From positions 344,523 to 408,522 of the forward strand of contig RHPI01002119.1 in the NCBI GenBank assembly GCA_009103225.1: 64,000 nucleotides of DNA, written 5' to 3'. This DNA comes from Chlorokybus atmophyticus (lineage: Eukaryota > Streptophyta > Chlorokybophyceae > Chlorokybales > Chlorokybaceae). The notes under the pieces were generated by a model. That model was not told the origin of the DNA, made no database searches, and saw only the letters and a list, made by a program, of their open reading frames with translations. A program made the translations under genes and the position numbers. Of this stretch, positions 35,771-48,281 are shown one piece after another. Each line of letters starts with the position of its first letter. Positions within the stretch are counted from its first letter, which is position 1.

Positions 35771-36915
35771 GTACCAGATCGGCAGCCGCTGCTGGACAAT
35801 GACAATGCCAATAACAATCATCCCGCAGCGACCATCAGGTCCACTTGGTGATACAACTTGCAGTTCAAACTTGTGAAATACGCGTACCCGCCCACATCAC
35901 ACAATCGCCTGCAATGCTGTTTCTTCGTATGTTACTGGCTTGCAAGTGCTGTATCCGGTTACAAGCGTGCGTTAGTGATGGCGACTATTCGCACGTAATG
36001 ACAAGTGCAGGCCAGGCTCGTATCCACGTTCAAACGACTTGTGGTTCAGTTGTTTGGCCCACTGGACATGTTGCGGTGTCGCACTGGCTCAAACTAGTTG
36101 TCTACTGCTTGTCTTATCTATCAGGCCGTCTTCCAGCCTGCTCGTAATGGTTTTCCATTGAGAGGACTGAAGAGACGTTGCCAGCCCCAGACCTGTGCAG
36201 ATGGAAGCGTCTAAGCATGCACGAACAGGGGTTAGCTCTCGCCAAGCGAAGGCGACAAGTGCGCATGTACTCTACACGTGACAGGTGGATATCTGAGCTG
36301 AAGTGAGCTTCAACTCTGTACTTTATATGCAAACAAAAGCGTTGGTCAGGCACTGCTTAGCTGAGATGCACACACAACGTGCATGACAGGTCATTATGGA
36401 TAAGGCATTGGGACTTCATCATGCTACTGTTTCTTGCGTACACGACGTTTGTCACCCCGAACGAGGCAGGCTAATCAGAGTAACCACCCGTACGCACGAG
36501 TACTGTCTCTGAAGTTCTCAACTCTCTGTAACTACTACTTTTGGCTACATCCACAGGCTTGCTTCTTGGACACGCAATGGACTGAACCGCTGTTCTGGAT
36601 CGTGTTGTGGTCTTTGGCTTCATCATGGACATCTTCAACTTCAACCGAGAATACTTTGATGACGAGCCACGAGCATGATTATAAAATCAACGAATGGTTA
36701 GGCGTGTTGTACTTGTACACATGCCAAGGACACGAAGACACATCATGCATGCACCAACGCTTTTCTGATGCTGTCTTCTGCAGGTGACCATGCCTTATCT
36801 CAAAGGCGACGTCACTGTGGATTTGTTCACCGTTCGATATTGTCGGAATGCTTGTGGACCAATCGGTATAGTGTTGGAGTCATACCACCACAAGATGCTG
36901 GACCTGCATGCGTAA
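35771..36915 (+). pseudogene. Six-transmembrane voltage-gated cation channel fragment (K+/CNG type)
   Basis: Five exon-like blocks join in phase at first: 35771-35836 (Asn-rich, N-terminal), 36165-36300 (basic cytosolic stretch ending RDRWISEL) and 36390-36465 (first transmembrane segment, HWDFIMLLFLAYTTFVTPNE). 36557-36675 (ACFLDTQWTEPLFWI, then in another frame DRVVVFGFIMDIFNFNREYF) and 36784-36915 (PYLKGDVTVDLF, the S2-S3 linker) follow. The break in the fourth block looks like loss of four bases from a tandem ATCGATCG, and a second disruption precedes the last block. S4, the pore and the nucleotide-binding domain are absent before TAA. I read it as a relic. No ATG start could be chosen. 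Confidence 0.55.
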
Positions 36916-37638
36916 CCAGCATGAATGCAAGAGTGCATACATTCACATACGTGTGTGCGCGCGTGCACCAAAGGTTGTTGCGTGTGATTTGGATCTGTAC
37001 AAAAGTTGAGCATGAGCGCAAGCCAGCGTGCGCATGTCTGTTAAGCTGTTGAGTTGAGTTGCTCGTGTGCTTCCCCTGTCAAAATCAGCAAAGACAAAGT
37101 GTCAAACAATGCTTGGACTTGTATGTGTACTGCGTAGAATTGCAGGCCAGTCGACGCTGCACTGCACGGCAACTATACTGCCTGCTGTGCAATTGCGCAA
37201 CGATTACGCCCATAGCGGTAATTGCTCCCTTGCCAACAGTCGAAGCGAGCGCCAACAACACATATGAACCATACAGCACGAAACCATGCAAAGTCGCAAC
37301 AGAGCAGGCGACAACACTGGCCACCTATGGCAGATTAGCATCACACTGACTTTGCCACACATAGAGACGGTTGCGTCTGTATTTGCTTTCATGCAAACAC
37401 AGAGCATGCATTATTATACAGCTGCCAGACAGACTATCACACTAGCAATCCTGAGCACCAGAATCCATGTTTAGGGAGCACGCTGCCGTATCAACTCCAG
37501 GGAATCCTTGAATTCTCTAAACAATTGTTCCAATCTGGGCAAGCACACCCAATGTTAAGAAGACCCCATACAACGGGCCGCAAGAGTTAGACCCAGCTAA
37601 CAAGCCTGCAACAGCCCACATAGAGTTTCAGCAACCAC
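36916..37638. other. Intergenic, no recognised feature
   Basis: This is the 3' flank shared by the channel relic and HAT1. Only short open frames are present. Confidence 0.55.
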
Positions 37639-40469
37639 TTACTGCTGTTCCGTATCTCCACTGGTACCCTCTTTCTGTTCAGACTCCTGCAGATCATTAT
37701 CGACAGGTGCTTCCGCCTTTTGTTTGGTCTCCGTTCCACTGCAATTGGCAGGTACACATGCGTTGGTCGCACATTGAGCAAATGCGATATAACCATATAG
37801 GCACCTACCTTCTGAACCGCAACATGACAAAGCCAGATTTGGTATCGCGCACTGCTTTGCCTTTGAGGTCACTCCGAGAATCGCTCAAGTGCTCCTTGCG
37901 CAACCGGTGCAAGATTAGCAAGCGAAAGGCTTCGTGAGCTTCCGTGGACGCTCGCAACCGCACATACAGAAGCAGCTCCCAAACGCGACGCAGTTGTGGC
38001 TGCACGCATCATTTTCATAAGCCACAAAGCATAGCACAGCTGGCAGTCTCGCACTTGTTGACATTGGCATCAGTTTGCCAACCAGAAGTTGACTAATTAC
38101 CAGCAAGCACCAAGTACCTTATACAACTTCATTTGGCGGCGCAAATCTTCAGCAAGTGCACCAGGCAGGCACATTGCCTCCATCACGCGTGCTGTTGCTT
38201 CGGCATCAGAGGCGTCACCACGCGTTCGCATAATTTCTGCACCAGTGGCAACAGCAGCATCTGCGGCGGCAGTCAATGCCGGATGGTCTCGCAAGCGCTT
38301 GTAGTCATCAATGTCCCGCAGTTTCTGAAACTCCTATACATATGCATACAGCCATCAGTACCACAGGGGGAAGCAAGCAAGACACTAGCGACCACAAACG
38401 ATGAGCACGCAGCGCGTTGACCAGGTCAGGTGTTTTGCTCGCTGGAATATAGCTGCATATTGTGTGTGACAATGCATGAATGTTACATGCCATCATGCCA
38501 TTGTGGCTGTCAGACCTACTGGTTGTACCTCGCTGGGATCTTCAACGGTGACATCCACAGCTGCTATCCTATTTGCTTGTTCGTAGACTGCATGCAACAG
38601 CCGCTTGGCGTGACCTTGTCGTTGAAACGGGGGGAGTATGAGCACCTGAGCAAACGCTGATTAGTAAAGGAGTCTTCAACATGCTCAGCACTGGCAGAAG
38701 GGTAACATGCTTACACACCTGGCTCACTCGCAAACGGGACCTGTCTGGGAATGAATAGAATCTGTGATACGTGCAGAAACCAACGACACGGGTGTTGTCG
38801 GCGCCATTAGTAACTGTCCGCTCAATGGCCACCACCAGCTCCCAATGTGGATCGGACGAGTCGATAAAGTTGGCACCTGCATAATTGGAATGTCAAAACA
38901 GACACGTAGTACCTCATCATTTGCTGAGGTGCAAGCCACAAAACTGCTGCCTAGCATGTTGGTAGCCGAGTGCACACATGTAAACAACGACTGACCATCG
39001 ATATAGTATAGGATGAGGGGCTGCACTCGGTCGTACCAGTCTCGCACTTTGGCAGCCGATAAAGGAAGCGACCATACCTATGACACTCAGCAGTCAGCAA
39101 CTGATTGACTCAAGATGTGATGCATTCACGTGCCACACATACGCACGCCCACGCACGCTACCTCATAGCAGGTGTCACTATCTTGGGCCTTGCTGCTTGA
39201 GATGACTTTGCCATGATCAAGCACACTGCCAAGAAGATGGCGTTATATGAAAAGCCCAACTAACAATTCCATTGTGGACAACTAATGTACCTACCTGCCA
39301 GCTTGAGAGTTCTGCAACACTTTTGCAAACTCGGCCTCATCTTGTGTAAAACCTGCTGGCATCATCTCCTGCGCATGCACAACACATGAGTCAGCGCTTT
39401 CCACAAGTTGATGACTACTGCACGCTTTCTCTCACACCGGGTACCTTTAGCTTGTCCACAATGTCGTCTGGCTTTCTTAACCCGCCCTGAACGTGTCCAC
39501 AGTCGGTTAATGCTGCCATTGGTATTTAATGCATTGGTAACAGACCTGACATCAATACAGCGTGCTATGAAGGCAACCCACCTTGACTTTTGCTTCATAC
39601 TGTATGTCGACATAGGTCTCAAATGAGACAGCGTGCATGTAGATGTTCACCTGTAAGCACAAGCGCAAGTCATGATCTGCGAGCTCATGTGAATTCCATA
39701 ACGGTGTTTATGAGAGCTCAATACAACTCTCAGTTGCTTGCCTGGAGATCCTTGTAACCATATATCACTTCATCCTGGCCAAAAATCTGGTGCGTCATTT
39801 CGGGACTGAACCCATCGCTGTCACGCATATCTTCAACGGTGTTCATTGCCATGAGTGCAAGCGCCAGAGTAAGCTTCTCAGCAGAGCAACTGTTGTAATG
39901 TTTCTCTGGAACAGAGGTACGTTGCAAGCAGCGAAATACAGATGCATGCACGCACCTAGATGAAGCACAACGGCCTCATTTGCATCGCACTCCCATTTGT
40001 TCTTGACAGCTGGCCCAGCTCCAGCGGTGTCTTCGGCTAGGCAACCTGTTGTGAGCAAGGCCTTGCTTCAACACAGCTCACAATATAGATAATGTGTGTT
40101 GGTTGCACATGGGCATTTGTACTAACATTACAGCTGTCAACTTCGTGCTTACTGATGCTTGCTGTTGCTGGTGTCAGTTACCCATCAGTGAGAACGGAAT
40201 ACAACAGTGAAGCAAGTAGGATTAAGCTTACACAATACAACAGTGAAGTAAAAGACTTAAAGCAAGTAGGATTGTACGAGAAGGAAGAAACAGAAAAGAT
40301 GTAACTGGACTTGTGCCTGGAATCGCTCCTTGGCAGCACACTGGCAAATGTTTGTGTTATGTATTACCAGAGAGCAAAGGGGCTTACTGCTGAGCGACGA
40401 AAGCTTGGGGCGCTTGACTGCTGGCTCAGAAGCGTCCGGATGCTGCCTGGCCATGCTGCTGGAAGGCAT
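37639..40469 (-). CDS. HAT1: Type B histone acetyltransferase HAT1
   Basis: It acetylates newly made histone H4 (Lys5/Lys12) before chromatin assembly. Thirteen exons close in phase to 482 residues: 40388-40469, 39956-40045, 39742-39905, 39582-39650, 39445-39486, 39295-39368, 39162-39225, 38996-39077, 38719-38876, 38529-38645, 38118-38333, 37809-37999 and 37639-37738. Signature blocks are THQIFGQDEVIYGY, MHAVSFETYVDIQYEAK, WYDRVQPLILYYIDG, FYSFPDRSRLRVSQ, then the acetyl-CoA loop LPPFQRQGHAKRL and DVTVEDPSEEFQKLRD. The N-terminus has a basic KRPK patch that may be nuclear-localising. The tail is Glu/Gln/Lys-rich. The intron after exon 3 is GC-AG (CAG|GCAAGC). Length fits plant HAT1 (about 460-480). 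Confidence 0.95.
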
Positions 40470-40895
40470 GTGTGATGCTACTTAAACACACACGCTAAAA
40501 CCCCGAAGCAGCCACCAGCAAGCAGTGGCGACCTGAGCTTGTTCCTGCGTTCTGCAATCTCGACAAGCAGCGACTCCGCCCAACCACAGCAGCAGAAAAA
40601 GACAGCCTCTCGGAAACCTTGGCAAAGACCACCCCTTACCACTCCTCTGAAGCACCCTACTGCCGCCGCCGCCGCCGCCGCCGCCGCCTACTATTACACC
40701 TTGAACAAGCGAACTGAGCTCACTCTGTGCTCAAGCTTGCAAGAAGCGTTATTTTCTGAATTTTCCCATTGTTTTCCCGCGCAAAGACTGACAAACCCTA
40801 ACACAAACGCAGGCGGCGACTGCGGCGGGGAAGGACGACGACGAGGAGGTGGAGGGAGAGGTCAGGGACGTGGAGGGGTCTGGTTGGGAGCGGGG
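40470..40895. promoter_or_regulatory. Shared divergent promoter, HAT1 / RBMX2-like
   Basis: 426 bp lie between start codons. The gap contains an uninterrupted (CCG)n run at about 40662-40687 and an AAACCCTAA telo-box at 40793-40801. Confidence 0.6.
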
Positions 40896-42977
40896 ATGAA
40901 TCCTCTGACGCAGATCAAGAACACTCAGAAGATCACTGCTCGTGAGGTGGAGGCGGGGCTTGGGGACGACAGCTCTTGGCACGCCAAGTACAAGGACTCC
41001 GCCTACGTCTATGTGGGCGGCCTGCCCTTCTCCCTCACTGAAGGCGACCTCTTGGCCGTCTTCGCTCAGTAAGGATTGCGTTGAATAGCTCTTGTGCGTA
41101 GCGTCGCTGCTTGTTGCTGAGCTGGCACGCAGTTTCACCTTGCTTAGCTAGCATGTTTTATCGACGCTTACTTGGGTTGAATGATTTTCTGCTTGTTAAG
41201 GTACTTTAAAAAGTTGCTGGTGATAACTATCGTATGTAACATGCAATATTTGTTTGTTACGCGAACTTGCTTGGTATGTGTGGTTGTCTTTTGCCATGAT
41301 GAAGGTGCTGTCTATGCGTGCATTGGCTGCACCTACACCTAAATTAGCTGACAACCCAAAGTTTTGTTCAGCTCTTTATCTGTGGGTGAGCTCCCTTCTT
41401 AACAGACGCCAGCGTCAACTCTCGCTCTTACTCGTTATGTCATTATTGTGCCCTACATCACGTGTGCACACGCCCATCCGAGTACCGTATTATAGTGCTT
41501 CCATTAGTCTCAAAGTAACTGATGGTTTTCCTGCTCTAAAATGTACCTGCCTGTGATAATGCGTGCTAAGTCATTGGGCTGGACATATGTTGCATAAAGG
41601 TCGTAGCGAAGCATGGCGGTACTGTGTAGAGTTTGTGCTGTGCACAACAACATTGACTCACCTTGTATGCGCGCAATACAGGTATGGCGAGATTATGGAC
41701 GTCAATTTGGTGAAAGATCCCGACACTGGCAAGAGCAAAGGCTTTGCTTTCCTGGCTTACGAAGACCAGCGATCAACTGTCCTGTCTGTTGGTAAGCTAC
41801 CCAAACGCATGCTGCTACATTGTCACAGATTGAGGGAAACATACACAGTCCCAGATCAGTGACAGAAGTTGCATCATGTGCGCTGCCATATGGATGATGT
41901 CCTCAATAGTCAGGTACTGACATGTTCAATTGCGAAATTGCAGACAACTTGAATGGTGCCAAGGTTGCCGGCCGCATTGTGAAGGTGGACCATGTGGCAA
42001 AGTACAAGCGCAAGCTTGAAGAGGACCCCGAAGAGAAGGAGAAGGCGCGAGAAGAGAGGGGAGTGTGCTACGCGTTTCAGCGTGGCGAGTGCAAGCGCGG
42101 CTCAGCTTGCAAGTTCTCGCACGACCTTGAGGTCAGGGCATCAAGTCAACGTGCTGCATGACATGAGCGGTATTATAGACTTGTAATTTGGTTAGTTTTA
42201 AAGTGGCTACATGAGTGTGGTCATTTCTTGCAGCGCCATGCGAATACTGGCTGGGGACGGCCGGAAGACAAAGACGGAGAGCGCTGGAAGAATGACCGGT
42301 ACGATGGCCCTGAGAGGTCGCGTGATCGGGGTGGGCCCTCAGGCGCTAATGCTCAACCAGTTGTGGCACGGCGACCTGTCTCTAATGACCCACAACCTGT
42401 GCCATCTTCTTCAGGTGAGGCTAGGCTAGTGCAATCTCATCCCACTGTTTTAGCAGTGAAAGTATTATGGCATCGCATCCACTGGGCGTCTAACAACACA
42501 TCTTTATCTAAGCAAGCAATCTGCATGCGTCGCACATGTTGCTGACTTCATACATAATTGCATGACCTTAGCAACACGCCTCTTGCCGCAGGTGCGCTTC
42601 CGTGGGAAGGAGGAGTGTTTTCTATCCTCAGCTCAGGTAGCAAAGCCGCAGAAGCGAAGCGAGAGAAGCGCAAGGCCGGGCACGGTGCTGAGCCGAGCAG
42701 CAGCAGATCCAAGAGCGATGATAGGGAAGGCACCAATGGAGTACATAAAAGCAGCAGAGACCAAGACAGAGACAGGGAAAGAGACAGCAACGGAGACAGA
42801 GACAGGGACAGAGACAGGAACGGAGACAGAGACAGAGACAGGGTCAGAGATAGCGGCAGAGGCAGGGATAGGGATAGAGATAGAAGTAGGGATGATACCA
42901 GGCAGGAAGATAGAGAGGGGAGAAGCGATCGGGGACAGTCTGATAGAGGCAGGGACCAGGATAGAAGGAGAACTTGA
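40896..42977 (+). CDS. RES-complex RNA-binding protein, RBMX2/IST3 type with CCCH finger (plant C3H25-like)
   Basis: A spliceosomal RRM protein that helps retain and splice pre-mRNA. Five exons close in phase to 345 residues: 40896-41068, 41682-41791, 41944-42131, 42234-42414 and 42592-42977. It opens MNPLTQIKNTQKI. The RRM (about 36-115) carries RNP2 YVYVGGLPF and RNP1 KSKGFAFLAY. A CCCH finger follows (CYAFQRGEC, CKRGSAC, CKFSH; about 140-160). Plant orthologues of IST3/RBMX2 carry this finger; the animal and yeast ones do not. A conserved ALPWEGGVFS motif precedes a long Arg/Asp dipeptide tail (RDRD repeats), which accounts for the GACAGA-like DNA repeat at 42750-42900. Confidence 0.95.
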
Positions 42978-43751
42978 GAGCCGCAAGTGTTGGATGATGG
43001 AAGGTGTTATGGATGCGGCCAATGTAGGTTGTGTACTTGGTCCGACATGTCCTGACAGGATTGCTTCCCTCCTGCACAACTGTGTACCGAGGTTAATGTA
43101 GCCAACGAGTTTGTATCGTGGATGCCAAACAAACATGTGGTCTCGTGTAATGGCCTGCTCAGGCAACCCTGCCAGCACTAAGTAAACAGGAGTTCAAATG
43201 TTCAATCCACCTGTTGTGGTCTACATTGCAGCAGTTAAGCAAGCCAGTCTGTCGCTCAACATATGCTGATTCACAGCTACAGGCAAGTGACCTGTGTATA
43301 TAAGGGGTATGGTACGGTGTGTACAAAGCGCTTGCTTCTGAAGCCGAGTCCGTGTGCAAATAGCATTCAACTCTTCTAAACTATGTCATCCTGCAGCAGA
43401 GGCATTGCTCGCAGAGCTGCGTTAACAGCAACTGTTCATGCAATCTCAGTGCAGCCCGCAACTGACCTCATCTGAAGACCAAGGCAGCATCTGTGACAAG
43501 CGCAAGGCCTGCTAAGAAGGTCAGATCCATATGGCTTGACACAAGTGCTGCAAGCTGCAGCCCGCTCCTAGCAACAAGTCCGCCCAAACTTGACCAGAAT
43601 GTAGGGTGGGTGCTAACAAGTGCACCATTGATGCATACAGCTACGACTTGTTGCACATCGTCAGAATACTTGAGTAACATTATACAGCATACCCCTTACC
43701 TACGCACGTATGTACAGGCAACTATACTTTGCAATTATACAAAGCATAACT
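42978..43751. other. Convergent intergenic region
   Basis: This is the 3' flank of both the RES factor and PIG-C. I recognise nothing. Confidence 0.55.
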
Positions 43752-45565
43752 TCAATCATGAGACGTTCGCAACAGCTTAAGGTCATCATCATCAGCATGT
43801 ATCTGCGGTTTGGCCTCGTCCCACGGCCCGTTTATCTGGTGCTTATACTTCTGTATGCGTATAAGCCAGAAGGGGCAGACGAAAGTCACAAACGCGATGA
43901 CGACCGCGTAAAGAGTAGTCAGCAGCTGACTCAAAGGCAGCAAAAGCACAGCTGTCCCGATGGCCATTACCGAAGATATGACCAGATGCAGAGTGGGCGA
44001 GACACACTTGATGTGATGGCAAAGAATGGGGAAAAGGATGAACAGCTCCAGCGAAAAGAGTATCAACGCGAACACGTGGCGGTGAGACGGGAGTCGCGAA
44101 GCCATCAGCACCGAAGCAACAATCGCGGCATTGAGGGACACATTGCCAGTGAGGCGTGCAGTGACGGTGTTGGCGTAGCTGTAGTCATAAAGGAAGAGAT
44201 GAAGCAGCAGTAAGCAGATGGTTGTGGCCCAGATGGTGTCGGAGCTGATGGTGCTGGTGAGTGTTTGGAGTATAGGTGACAACACGTACACCCCGCACAC
44301 GAAGAGCGTGCACTGAAGGGCGTTACGTTGGAGCGCGTGCGAGGGGAGAGGCCTCTTGGTCAGAGTAAGGCGCAGGATGAAGCCAATAGTGAGGAATGCT
44401 GCATCCAGCGCGAGGAGAGACTTGGCCAGCACAGACTCCATCAGCGTGTACGTGCACATCACCGCCAGCAGCACCACCGTGCTGATCTGCTGCGACACGG
44501 CCGTGGAGTCCCTGACCTGTGCGTGCAGAGATTGTAGACTTGAAATTGGGTGAATGCACACATGCACACATGCAGCTTCGCTGTACGTGCTGCTGCTATG
44601 CATGGCAGGAAGCAATCCCTCTAAATACCCTGTTTGCGCCATGCCATGCAAAGGGCCCTTCCTAAATGAAAGCAGCTTGGCTGCTTGCTTGCTGCCAAGT
44701 TTGTTAGGGCCATGCATGTGTGTGCATGCATGCATGCAATTATCACTATCACTTAATCACGAGTTCATGGCCATGTATGCACTAACCTGCGCAATGTGGC
44801 TTTAAGTCCGTTCAGGAGGCAAACACAAGAATAAACGCATATCACCCGCGCGTAATGGTACACACTTCAGCAAGCGTGTTGCACACAATGCATGCATGCA
44901 TGTAGCCAAACCTTTGTTATTTGGAAGACGCGAACAAGAGCATAGCTCTGCTGCTTACTGAATGCATACCAACTTGCAATGCAATATCCTTCGGAAGCCC
45001 CTCTCCTTTGATTGAACACACTTATGACGCACAACACGCACTTCGCAGTCGCACAACCACCTCACACGCACTGAAATCAACCCACTTATACGTAGTATAG
45101 ACCAACATCATGTAGCTGCGTGCCCTATCTGTATGTTCAGTAGCTCTTTGATGTATGTACTGCATTGTGTTGTTGATCAATGTATGCACTTGGGCACCGC
45201 AATAAACGCTGCATGCTCACCACAGTCCAGTAGTCGTGGGTCCTCACGTCAGCATTAAACACCATGGAGGCAAGGAACGACTCGTCGGTGTGGTTGTCGC
45301 CATAAGGCTGCCGGGCCCACAGCACCTTGCGCCATGGCACCGCTGGGGTGGCGGTGGTGGCGCCATCGCCCGACGCCGACGCCGAGGAGGACGACGCCGC
45401 CGACGTCCCCAAGGACCTTGTCCTGATGGGCCGGAGACGCCTCGGGCTGGGACTCTCGGCGCTCGGGACGGGGGAGGACGGTAACGTGGTGTCGGCGGCG
45501 GCGGCGGTGGGGGAACCGCTGGCCGCCGCCACCCCTACCGCCGCCGCTGCCGACGCCGTTGGCAT
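43752..45565 (-). CDS. PIGC: GPI-GlcNAc transferase subunit PIG-C (GPI2)
   Basis: An ER multi-pass subunit of the complex that makes GlcNAc-PI, the first GPI-anchor step. There are two exons, 45221-45565 and 43752-44516, for 369 residues. Conserved blocks are VPWRKVLWARQPYGDN, YVLSPILQTLTSTISSDTIW, HLFLYDYSYA, LTGNVSLNAA, ASRLPSHRHVFAL and the C-terminal CPFWLIRIQKYKHQINGPWD. Six to eight hydrophobic helices are visible in exon 2. The first roughly 80 residues form an Ala/Ser/Pro-rich extension not typical of the family and encoded by GCC/GGC-rich DNA. The Met chosen (MPTASAAAA) is the first ATG after an upstream region that does not look coding. Confidence 0.94.
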
Positions 45566-46033
45566 GAATGTGTGACCGCTACAAACGCCAAGGCATAAGC
45601 AGAAGTATAGCATGCAGTGCACAGCACACGCAGCGTGTGGCAGGCTACAATCAGACATGCACACACGCCACTTGTCACACATGATATGCACGTTGCTAAT
45701 GCAGTGCAGCCATGCAGTCCAGACTAACGCAAGCTACATACGTATGTGTGCTGTGTGTTTGTGTTCAAGGAGAAGGCTAGCTGCCTCTTTTATACCGGTC
45801 GTCAAGTGCATGAACAGCGCATTGTGTGATACACAGTGTTTGGCGCATGGGATGCATGTGGCAATGGCAGCAACGACAGGTCGTTATGCAACAATGTCAA
45901 CAGTTTGATGACGACAGACATGCAGCGAAGGACTGTGTTTTGCTTGTTTAAAGCAGTGTCAACACACGTACTACTCTAAGACATGCATGGTTGATCACTT
46001 TTCAGTGTACACACCAAACTGAAACGATCACAA
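45566..46033. other. Intergenic between PIG-C and the MYND gene
   Basis: This is the 5' flank of PIG-C and the 3' flank of the MSS51-like gene. I see no recognisable element. Confidence 0.5.
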
Positions 46034-48281
46034 TTAATAGTCTCGCGCTCTACAGGCCACCACAAAGCCATTGCTGTAAGACGGCAGCGCATTGTCGTGC
46101 TGTCTGTGGCTGAACGGTTTGCGAAAAGGGTTCACGCATACCTGCATTATAACATCGAACCAATCAGCATCTTGCACCGACGCATAATAGCGTGTGTGCA
46201 TAATGTTCTGTCAGACAGCTTACTGGTTGCGAAACCTGCAAGCCATTGGCCTCAAGTATGCGTTGCGCCATTACCGCAGCCTCCTCGCAGTAGTCAGTGA
46301 CGACAAATGGAGCGGATTGTGCAGATATGACTTTCTAAACAAGTAACGAGTTGATTAGGCCATGATAAGCCGCAGGATCGCGGTACAGTTGGTAGATATG
46401 GTTGCATATCGCACCAGTGCTGGGAGCCAGCTAGTGTACGCAGGGATCCCGGCATTGCACGCGATGATCAAATCTGCACGCGTCTGCGGTCACGACAGTC
46501 AACCGCGATCATCAGCGTCAGTGATGCAACTCATACATCCTGCTGACTTGCAGCTATGTGTGTGTATGGATGTGTGTGTATGGATGTGCAACAGGATCCA
46601 AGGATGGCAATTGGAAATCGTTGGCACAAACCTGTTGAAGCTGTGGCTGGCTGACAGCGTTTTGGTACAGTCCGTGGTGGACAGTGATGAGAAGGCAACC
46701 GCTAATATTGTCATCGCTGTTACCGACACTTAACACTGTAACACCATTCCTGTAAACCATCGGTTGGTAAGCTTGCAAGCTCTCAACAAGCATGTATGAA
46801 AAGTGCTTACTTCTGTGCCGGTACAGATGGCCCGATCATGTGGATGTGTAGCTTCAGTGCAGGCAGCATGTAGTGCAGATCGGAAAATACAGCCCACTGG
46901 TCAAGCTCCCGCTCAGGCCCTGCAAGTAGTTACTCAAATCAGTGCAATAAGCTCATGATGAACGCATGCAGGAACGCATGCAATGCATCATACCCAAGTA
47001 GTGCACGACACAATCCCTGCGTGCGCGAGCAAGATGCACGTCCAAGGCATGGTACACTGTCAATGGCTGACCTGCCAAAAGGAAAACAACTGTTGGTACA
47101 GAAGGAGTGGTTGGCGTGCAATGTGTTGTCACATGCAAACACATCACCAACTGCAGTCAGAGTAGCGGCAAATGTCCTTACACATGACATGAGTAACGGT
47201 ATGGCGGAGTTGAGTTGCAAGCCACGCCACGCACAGTAGTCCTGCCAGCTGCTGATTGAAGTAGCTGCTTTGCACTCACCAGGACTGGTGCATTCTGTCC
47301 ACAGTTGCACGAAGCGCAGTGTTTGTTTGGGTTTGACGAGGGTTACATTGCTGTGGTGTGCCAATGACAGCAACTATACCTGGCAGCTTTGACCAAGGCT
47401 CTTCCTCATCCATATCTGCAAAGCACGAACAGCAACACAGGCTTAGAAGCAAGTTGCACGTTATTTGCTAGTATGCGAGCAACAACAACGTGCGCAGCGA
47501 TTGGTTTTGTGGCTATGCACAGCTGGTTTGATCTGCTGTGCTTACCGAGCGTGCCATACGGCATCCATGCGGGTCCATGACACACACACTCCCTGCGCCA
47601 CAAGCCCTTGCCATGGAGCTCACGACGTGATAGAAGAGCACACATGTCTGTCCGCCCCTCATCTACCTGACAAGGACCAATAGAACAGCTGGAGTCTTGG
47701 ACTCTGGTAGCTTGTGCTGTCATGCACCATGCCTATACCTCGGTTGTAACTTCAGCTGTGTACGTGAAGGGGAAAGCCCTCAACTCTTCTGTGCGCAACA
47801 GCTGTTGTGCCATCCGTGAGCACTGCGCTTCATCGTGTTCAAGTTGAGCGTGGAGCTTCTGTTGCAAACAACAGCAAGGCATCAAAGCAGCACAAGCACA
47901 GAAATGAAATTATCAGCTTTGGTCACGCTTTGCATGGCAAGCACGAGCAAAGTGACGAATGGAATACAGTTACAGTCAAAGAGAGTCATTCATGGGTTCA
48001 GTAAGTTGCAAGTTGGTCTTGTTCGTAGCTGCTATGCGGCTATGCATATCGAGGCGCCAGATGTGTGGTCATGCAAAGTGAGGTATGCAACAAACCTGAT
48101 GCTCGGTGCAGCAGTAGCAGAACGCCTCGCAGCCTTTGCACTTGAGCAACGGCTGGTCGCCGCAAGACTTACCGCAAACCTGGCACTCCCACATCACATT
48201 GTCATGCATGCCCCTTCCTCCTCCACACCCAAGCACCTCCACCTCCTCCTTCTTCTCCGCCGCTGTCGCCACGGCGGGCAT
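46034..48281 (-). CDS. MSS51-like MYND zinc-finger protein
   Basis: Twelve exons close in phase to 391 residues: 48096-48281, 47739-47858, 47546-47666, 47380-47415, 47280-47294, 47148-47264, 46994-47071, 46811-46919, 46632-46749, 46415-46483, 46236-46334 and 46034-46141. The N-terminal MYND finger reads CQVCGKSC, CKGCEAFCYC and HDEAQCSRM. The C-terminal half matches the MSS51 C-terminal domain (WQDYCAWRGLQLNSAIPLL, PLTVYHAL, LIIACNAGIPAYTSWLPAL, DNALPSYSNGFV). In yeast Mss51 controls mitochondrial COX1 translation, but plant and algal relatives are uncharacterised and I infer no role. The fifth exon is only 15 nt, required by phase. It is head-to-head with the glucosyltransferase gene. Confidence 0.85.

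Noticed and set aside
42750-42900. GACAGA-like DNA repeat taken as a non-coding satellite
   Set aside because: It is in frame with the last exon of the RES factor and encodes the Arg/Asp tail typical of that family.
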